From NCBI RefSeq assembly GCF_006228125.1, contig NZ_VDFY01000208.1:1-64000 (forward strand): a stretch of DNA of 64,000 nucleotides, written 5' to 3'. Shown here piece after piece: positions 59,306 to 64,000 of this stretch (positions within the stretch are counted from its first letter, which is position 1; each line of letters opens with the position of its first letter). This DNA is from Micromonospora orduensis. GTDB taxonomy: Bacteria; Actinomycetota; Actinomycetes; Mycobacteriales; Micromonosporaceae. A program made the translations under genes and the position numbers. The notes beneath the pieces were generated by a model, which worked only from the letters and a program-made list of their open reading frames with translations, searched no databases and was not told the DNA's origin.

Positions 59306-59339
59306 AGGGGCCGCCCGTGTCCCGGCACGGTCGGCCCCT
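59306..59339. terminator. Bidirectional hairpin terminator
   Basis: AGGGGCCG-C-CCGTG (59306-59319) pairs with CACGG-T-CGGCCCCT (59326-59339), one mismatch, between convergent operons. Confidence 0.75.
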
Positions 59340-59358
59340 CGCCGTCACCACACCCGCG

Positions 59359-60066
59359 TCAATGCGCGTACTGACGGAGAACGGCGGTCGCCGTACCAGT
59401 CAACGACCCGCCGGGTCCGGCCTCCTCGACGAGCCGCCGGTAAGCCGTGCCGACCGGGACGTTGTCCCGGTCCATCAGCACCCCGAGCGCCCGTTGAACG
59501 AGGTCACGGGTTTGCAGCGCGCCCGCGAGCCCCGCCAGAAGCTGTTCGCTGCCGGCATCCATCAGAGGTCGGGCCGAGGTGGGCGAAGCCTCGTAACAGT
59601 CCTGGACCCGCTGGATCAGCAGCCGCATGCCGACGACCTCACGGGCGTAGAGATTCAGTCCGGCGACCGGAGCGCCACTGCCGGCGAAGAGGGGGATCGA
59701 CAGCGAGGCGCGGATCCCGTACCGCCAGGCCACGTCCCGGAAGCCGGGCCACACCACCGCGCCGGCCACATCGGGTACGCCGACCGTCTCGCCCGAGTGC
59801 AGTGCCAGCAGACAGGGACCGGCCTCCTCCCTGTACTGGGCCGCGTCGACGGCGTCGGCCACGTCGCTGCTGGAGGCGTCAGTACGGTGCCCCCGTCCGG
59901 CGGGCACGGTCACCGAGGCGAAGTCGACCGGACCGACCACCGACGCGCTCAGCCGGACGATCGTGCTGAGGTGTTCCGGCAGCGCCGGAGAGGCGTCGGG
60001 CAGGCTGGCGAGGGCGAGCAGCGTCTCCGTCAGTCCGTCGGATCGCTGGTCCGGACCCGACCTCAT
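59359..60066 (-). CDS. GAF-ANTAR transcription antitermination regulator
   Basis: A 235-residue protein: GAF sensor domain at about 20-160 (REEAGPCLLALHSGETVGVPDV; IRASLSIPLFAG) and ANTAR RNA-binding domain at about 170-232 (LAGLAGALQTRDLVQRALGVLMDRDNVPVGTAYRRLVEEA). ANTAR proteins bind paired RNA hairpins in leaders to prevent termination. Its start overlaps the stop of the upstream GAF-ANTAR gene by 4 bases, so the two are co-translated and may form a heterodimer. Confidence 0.9.
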   Translation of the reverse strand: MRSGPDQRSDGLTETLLALASLPDASPALPEHLSTIVRLSASVVGPVDFASVTVPAGRGHRTDASSSDVADAVDAAQYREEAGPCLLALHSGETVGVPDVAGAVVWPGFRDVAWRYGIRASLSIPLFAGSGAPVAGLNLYAREVVGMRLLIQRVQDCYEASPTSARPLMDAGSEQLLAGLAGALQTRDLVQRALGVLMDRDNVPVGTAYRRLVEEAGPGGSLTGTATAVLRQYAH

Positions 60067-60776
60067 ACCCGGGCACCCCGCGCCGCCCTCGCGACGAGGG
60101 CCTCCGCGACGTCGCGCACCTTACGGTTGGTGTCCTGGGAGATCTTCGACAGCAGCGCGAACGCCTCCTCCGGTGAGCACCGGCGTTCGCCCATGATGAT
60201 TCCCTTGGCCTGCTCGATCACCGCTCGGCTCCGCATCGCCTCCCGCATCTGCTCGGCCAGCGTGGCGGCGCTGTCGTACAGGTGCGCGTTGGCCAGCGCC
60301 ACCGCCGCGTACGCGGCGAAGCCCTCCGCGACGGCGATCGCCGACGGATCGAAGGCATTCGGCGAGGCACCGTAGACGTTCAGCGCACCCACCACCGACT
60401 CCTGGATCGGCAACCCGATCGACAGCGAACTCTCGGCCCCGGCGGCTCGAGCGACGGCCGCCCAGATCGGCCAGCGCTGCTCGGCCACCATGTCCGGCAC
60501 CGAGATGGTGTCGCCGCTGGCGGAGGCGTCCAGGCACGGACCCCGGTTCTGCTCGTACTGCCACTCGTCCAGTTGACGGGCGAGGTCACCGGTGAACGCG
60601 GCCGTCCAACCGACCCGACCCCGCACGAGCGTCACCGACACCTCCCTGGCACCGGGAACGCTCCGGCTGGCCAGCTCGGCGGTGCGGAGCAGCATGTCCT
60701 CGAGGCTGGTCTCGTCCAGCCTGATCCGGCCCAGCTCGGCGAGCGCGTCGGCGGGATCCAGATTCGGCTGCGTCAT
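60063..60776 (-). CDS. GAF-ANTAR transcription antitermination regulator
   Basis: A 237-residue protein with a GAF domain at about 20-165 (NRGPCLDASASGDTISVPDM; ESSLSIGLPIQESVVGALNVYG) and an ANTAR domain at 170-230 (LAEQMREAMRSRAVIEQAKGIIMGERRCSPEEAFALLSKISQDTNRKVRDVAEALV) with the conserved Ala-Lys-Gly hinge. This is the more canonical of the pair. ATG 60776 follows CAAGGAC; an upstream start in the frame gives an Arg-rich, non-family extension. A sigma-B-like promoter lies at 60916-60891. Confidence 0.92.
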   Translation of the reverse strand: MTQPNLDPADALAELGRIRLDETSLEDMLLRTAELASRSVPGAREVSVTLVRGRVGWTAAFTGDLARQLDEWQYEQNRGPCLDASASGDTISVPDMVAEQRWPIWAAVARAAGAESSLSIGLPIQESVVGALNVYGASPNAFDPSAIAVAEGFAAYAAVALANAHLYDSAATLAEQMREAMRSRAVIEQAKGIIMGERRCSPEEAFALLSKISQDTNRKVRDVAEALVARAARGARV

Positions 60777-60890
60777 CGCGGAAGTCCTTGTCGACCGGCG
60801 TACGCCGGCAGGTCGGGGCCAGGGACCGGCGGTCACCCCGTCAGGTGCCCGGCAGGATCTCACCGGTAGCGGCCGTCGTGGCTTTTGTCC

Positions 60891-60916
60891 CTACCCCTCG
60901 CGTGACCCGCTCACAC
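60891..60916 (-). promoter_or_regulatory. Sigma-B-like promoter of the GAF-ANTAR pair
   Basis: On the minus strand GTGT (60916-60913), 16 bases, then GGGTAG (60896-60891). Same layout as 56889-56914. It leaves a leader of about 105 bases. Confidence 0.52.
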
Positions 60917-60977
60917 CTGCCCACCCCTGCGCCGACCGCCTCGACGGGTACGGCGTGGGCGCGGTCGGGCCGCGTGG

Positions 60978-62681
60978 TCAGGGTCGGCCGACCTCGGCCG
61001 ACTGGGTGGCCGACCGGCGACGAGTGGTCTCCGAGGCTGGTCGCGGGTCCGCGTCGTCACGCCGGCGCTGTCGGGGCCGCGGCGCTGGTCGTTGCTCGGT
61101 GGCGCCCTGGACCGGATCGGACGACACGGCGGGTGGCGTGACGCGGTTCGCCGCCGCGTCCACGAGGTCCGGCAGGTCCCGCCCGACCACCAGGGGCAGC
61201 TCCCGGGTGTGTGCGGCGAGCGGTCCCGGCTCCCCCGCCGGTTCGGCGACCCGGGCCACCCGGGCCCGTCCGGTCGCGGTTCGCGGCGTCGGTGCGGCGC
61301 TGCGGTTCGTCGCGCCCGGCGCTGCGGCGGCCGGCGGTGTAGCTGCCGGCGGTGTGGCGGCCGACGCTGCCGCGGCCACCCGCGCGTCCGTGGTCGACGG
61401 CACCTCCGCCCGGCCCGTGTCCGACCGGTCCGGCGTGTTGCGCGTCGTGCGGCGCGGCGCGGCGGCCGGCAGGAGCGGGGCGAGTTCCGCGTGCAGCGCG
61501 GCCCAGTCCGAGGCGCGGGGCGGGTCGGTCTGATCGCCGGTCGAGGCTGCCTGGTCCGGGTTCTCCGACCGCGACGCCGGCTGGCCGCCACGGTCCGGTG
61601 TCGCCCGGGAGCGCCGTGCCGTCGGTCGCTCGGCGCCGTCGCCGACCCGCTCGATGGTCTTGGGACGCTCGAAGAGGTCAGCCGGCGGCCCGTCCCGGTC
61701 GTCGTCGACCGGGGGCGTGACGGGCTCGGGCGCCGCGACCACGGCCGGCTCGGGTACGGCCGGGAGCAGCCGCTCCGGGGCGTCGGCGAGCAGCCGCGCG
61801 GCCGACGCCAGCGCGACCGGGTCCGGTTGGCCGGAGCGACGCCACAGTCGCCGGCGGCCGTTCGTCGGCAGGTTTCCGGCCAGTACCCGCGCGGGCGCCA
61901 GATCGGCGGCGATCAGCGCGGTCAACCCGTCGTAGTCCGCGTGCTCGGCCAACCGTCGGGCGATCTCGTCGAGGTCGTACACCGCGACGGCGATGTCGGC
62001 GGTGGTGGCGTCCAACGCTCGGGTGATCTTGCGGTGCAGCACCTTGCTGAGCGCGGCCTGCCGCCGTTCCGCGCGGATCTGCGCACGGGCCGCGTCGAGC
62101 GACGCGTACAGCCCGAGGCCCGGGTCGGCCTTGGCCAGCGAGCGGGCACGACGGGTCAGCCAGGGGTGTCGCAACCAGTGCCCCACCGGCTCGTACGCCG
62201 GCGTCGTGGGCGGCAGTTGCCGCTTGGCGCGCAGCCGGTCCCGCCGCTGGTTCCCGGTGTTCATCAGCCAGACCAGATAGCCGAGCAGGGACATGCCGGC
62301 GTAGAAGCCGCCCTCGAGGTGGTTGCTGTGTGCCAGCCAGTTGAAGGCCACGGCGGCGACGGCGATGGCGCCCGACAGCACGCGGGACAGGATCGCCTGT
62401 TCGCCGAGCCGGCGCCGCAGGTCGGCGTTCGCCAGCACCACGACACCGCCCAGCTCCAGCGCGCCGACGGCGGGGAGCGCCACGTACCAGGGCATGTCGA
62501 GCCGTTCCATCGCCCCGGACACCTGACCACCGAGGGCGATCAGCAGGACGACGACGTAGAACCCCGTACGGACCACGGCGACCCGCCGTACCGCCCTGGC
62601 AAGTTCCGCGTCCCACGCCTCCGGCGCGGGCGTGTCCGACGCGCCGCGGCGCGTCCCGTTGAGTGACTCTCCGCCGGTCAT
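60978..62681 (-). CDS. Large membrane protein with disordered tail, unknown function
   Basis: A 567-residue protein. Four transmembrane helices at about 35-55, 65-85, 95-115 and 120-140 (VVVLLIALGG, ALPAVGALELGGVVVLA, IAVAAVAFNWLAHS, YAGMSLLGYLVWLM) resemble the DUF2637-type (Spd-like) membrane region of actinobacterial mobile elements, with a conserved WLAHS segment. A cytosolic helical part (150-290) follows; the last ~270 residues are a long Ala/Pro/Arg/Thr disordered tail. ATG 62681 has GGAG upstream; GTG 62708 with AGAGGAA is an alternative. Function unknown; no plasmid-transfer genes are nearby. Confidence 0.75.
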   Translation of the reverse strand: MTGGESLNGTRRGASDTPAPEAWDAELARAVRRVAVVRTGFYVVVLLIALGGQVSGAMERLDMPWYVALPAVGALELGGVVVLANADLRRRLGEQAILSRVLSGAIAVAAVAFNWLAHSNHLEGGFYAGMSLLGYLVWLMNTGNQRRDRLRAKRQLPPTTPAYEPVGHWLRHPWLTRRARSLAKADPGLGLYASLDAARAQIRAERRQAALSKVLHRKITRALDATTADIAVAVYDLDEIARRLAEHADYDGLTALIAADLAPARVLAGNLPTNGRRRLWRRSGQPDPVALASAARLLADAPERLLPAVPEPAVVAAPEPVTPPVDDDRDGPPADLFERPKTIERVGDGAERPTARRSRATPDRGGQPASRSENPDQAASTGDQTDPPRASDWAALHAELAPLLPAAAPRRTTRNTPDRSDTGRAEVPSTTDARVAAAASAATPPAATPPAAAAPGATNRSAAPTPRTATGRARVARVAEPAGEPGPLAAHTRELPLVVGRDLPDLVDAAANRVTPPAVSSDPVQGATEQRPAPRPRQRRRDDADPRPASETTRRRSATQSAEVGRP

Positions 62682-62939
62682 CTGACTCCGGTCCGGTTCC
62701 TGGAACACGCCGAGCAGGTTCCTCTCTCACTGCGACCCCGGCCGCACCGGCACCGCGACCGCCGGTCCGGCACGGTCGCGGCGAGTCGTGTCGGAGCGCG
62801 CTCCGACTGTCGCCCGTCGTCCGCCGCATGCTACAGGTCTCCTGTTCCGACCCGTGACGACGAGTACGTCGACCGTGCGCGTCTGGTGGCCGACGTGGAC
62901 ACCGCCGGATGACGCCTTCGAGGTACTCGTGGCGGTTCC

Positions 62940-62958
62940 ACACGTCAATTCCAGGTGT
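62940..62958. promoter_or_regulatory. Operator-like dyad before ArsR gene
   Basis: ACACGT-N7-AGGTGT (62940-62958), a 5-of-6 inverted repeat, lies 20 bases before the ArsR GTG in an A/T-richer stretch, as expected for self-repression. The rest of 62710-62939 shows no gene. Confidence 0.35.
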
Positions 62959-62977
62959 TGGTGGGACGATGGGGGGC

Positions 62978-63340
62978 GTGGGAGCTGCGAAAACCGATAT
63001 GCCTGCTATCTCGCCGCTGGTTGGCGAGCCGATCAAGCGCGTCGACGCCGAGCGACTCGCGGGAGTGCTCAAGGCACTCGCCGACCCGGCTCGGCTGCGA
63101 CTTCTCAGCCTGATCCAGTCCGCTCCGGAGGGAGAGGCCTCGGTGAGTGACCTCACCGCGCCGCTTGGCCTCTCCCAGCCGACCGTGAGCCATCACCTTC
63201 GGATCCTCACCGAGGCCGGCCTGCTCGAGCGTGACAAGCGCGGCGTCTGGGCGTACTACAGTCTGGTGCCGTCCGCCATCGGGGCGATCGCCGACCTGTT
63301 GACGCCGCCGCGCAAGCGGCCGACGAAGAGAGCCCGTTGA
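62978..63340 (+). CDS. ArsR-family transcriptional regulator
   Basis: A 120-residue winged-helix repressor: ERLAGVLKALADPARLRLLSLIQ (28-50), recognition helix LSQPTVSHHLRILTEAGL (67-84) and the KRGVWAYYSL wing (89-98). The arsenic-type CVC metal site is missing, so it may sense another metal or signal. The N-terminal 20 residues are variable; GTG 62978 is preferred, while ATG 62999 (with GGGAG 13 bases upstream) is possible. It stands alone; its target could be a nearby transporter outside the window. Confidence 0.9.
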   Translation: MGAAKTDMPAISPLVGEPIKRVDAERLAGVLKALADPARLRLLSLIQSAPEGEASVSDLTAPLGLSQPTVSHHLRILTEAGLLERDKRGVWAYYSLVPSAIGAIADLLTPPRKRPTKRAR

Positions 63341-63814
63341 GCACCTGAGGCGGCACCTCCGCTCGGCTGCCGCTGCCCGACCGGGTGCGGGTGGCGCGAT
63401 CCGTGGCCGGGATGGCCGTCACGGTGCTGGTCGCCCGATGCTCGTCGTCGAGCTGTCCGACCGGGCGGCCGGCGGCCGGCTGGTCGGCGAGATGCGAACG
63501 GCTCAGCGTTGTCGCGCGTGGGCGCAGCCCGCCATGAGCGTGCCAGGCGCGCTCGCGGTCACCGCCGTCATCGTCGCCCGGGAACTGCCCCTGGCCCGTG
63601 GGCAGCGCTGGGCCGCGTCCGAGGACCTGTCGACTCCCCGCATGAAACGCCGCCCAGGCGAGTCACCGCTGCGCGTCGACGTCATCACCCGACGGTCTCC
63701 CGGTTTGTGGCCGGGGCCAGGTATTGACACGTCCCGAGCCGACCCCCATGCTCTGCTAAATCAGTTTAGCGACCGTGCCGCACCGACCCGGACCTCCTTC
63801 GAGAAAGGACTCGC
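63341..63814. promoter_or_regulatory. Intergenic region with promoter and palindromic operator
   Basis: A 474-base gap. Frames here are Arg/Gly-rich and unlike real genes. A strong promoter is present: TTGACA (63724-63729), 17 bases, CATGCT (63747-63752). It is followed at once by the palindrome GCTAAA-TCAG-TTTAGC (63755-63770) over the expected transcript start, which points to repressor control of the gene at 63815. Confidence 0.6.
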
Positions 63815-64000
63815 GTGAGACTGCGAAGAGGACTGATCCCGCTCGTCGCCACCCTCGTTCTGACCGCCGCCTCCGGGACGGCGTACGCCATCCCGGACGG
63901 CGGCCCGCGCGAGGACGGAATCCGCAGCATCACTCCGATCACCACCGTCCAGACGTACGGGCAGAAGGTCTCCGCGGTGGCGATCGAGTACGCCGACACC
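63815..64000 (+). CDS. N-terminus of a secreted protein (3' end outside window)
   Basis: The first 62 residues are visible: an Arg-rich start, a hydrophobic core (LIPLVATLVLTAASG) and a likely signal-peptidase cut after TAYA (residue ~25), then GPREDGIRSITPITTVQTYGQ and VAIEYADT. GTG 63815 is preceded by GAAAGGA. Too little is present for a family call; the promoter with an A/T-rich palindrome is like those of the secreted hydrolases in the window, so a secreted enzyme is a fair guess. Confidence 0.7.
   Translation, partial: MRLRRGLIPLVATLVLTAASGTAYAIPDGGPREDGIRSITPITTVQTYGQKVSAVAIEYADT

Noticed and set aside
63438-63818. Possible small gene before the last gene
   Set aside because: No ribosome site, no family pattern, and it runs through a strong promoter and palindrome into the next gene's start.

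Overview
The window looks like a chromosomal segment of a very high-G+C mycelial actinobacterium, most likely a Micromonosporaceae member (Micromonospora-like). The basis is GTG starts with AGGAG-type ribosome sites, XRE/DUF397 regulator pairs, SARP/BTAD and GAF-ANTAR regulators, DUF574 methyltransferases, many secreted CBM2/CBM13 glycosidases and a type VII (ESX-like) effector cassette. No rRNA, tRNA, CRISPR array, integrase or transposase was seen.

Layout. 1-7.1 kb: end of a secreted glycosidase, an epimerase, an F420/PPOX oxidoreductase, a GH18 chitinase, an isolated EACC1-type conflict-system component and a large secreted M14 carboxypeptidase. 7.2-9.2 kb: XRE-DUF5753/DUF397 pair and small unknown genes. 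9.2-11.3 kb: arabinofuranosidase with FN3 and CBM2. 11.6-13.9 kb: a four-gene type VII polymorphic toxin/immunity operon. 14-15 kb: Uma2 nuclease and a broken SanA/YdcF gene. 15-21 kb: a sugar-uptake operon (binding protein, two permeases, LacI regulator) divergent from a GH43 glycosidase, with matching operator-like sequences in the shared promoter region. 21.3-22.5 kb: CBM13-GH46 chitosanase. 22.6-25.3 kb: MerR regulator, thioredoxin and an ABC exporter with two matching 19-bp-spacer promoters. 25.4-29.2 kb: PepSY protein, DUF5872 protein, two-component system and a secreted protein, with a shared direct repeat. 29.3-33.2 kb: a 1308-residue ThuA/sugar dehydrogenase/PKD/CBM6/double F5/8C protein.

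33.4-39.6 kb is the most unusual part. It holds a MazG-like small protein, a SIR2-phosphoribosyltransferase fusion, a second SIR2 protein with helical repeats and a two-TM protein on the minus strand. Divergent from these is a fusion of an NMN-adenylyltransferase-like domain to a SAM methyltransferase. The domain set suggests an NAD/nucleotide-centred conflict (anti-phage or abortive-infection) locus. I infer this function; it is not shown.

39.5-64 kb: FAD oxidoreductase, methyltransferase, CBM2 protein, secreted protein, WGR-propeller protein, DUF3800 protein, hydrolases, secreted trypsin, DrrAB-like exporter with a large BTAD-NB-ARC regulator, a 5'-truncated oxalate decarboxylase and a PLP desulfhydrase. 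A STAS/ferritin-like/hemerythrin operon and a tandem GAF-ANTAR pair follow, both preceded by sigma-B-like promoters. The end has a large membrane protein, an ArsR regulator and the start of a secreted protein.

Biologically the window combines saprophytic polysaccharide use (chitin, chitosan, arabinoxylan) with stress response and at least two conflict modules.
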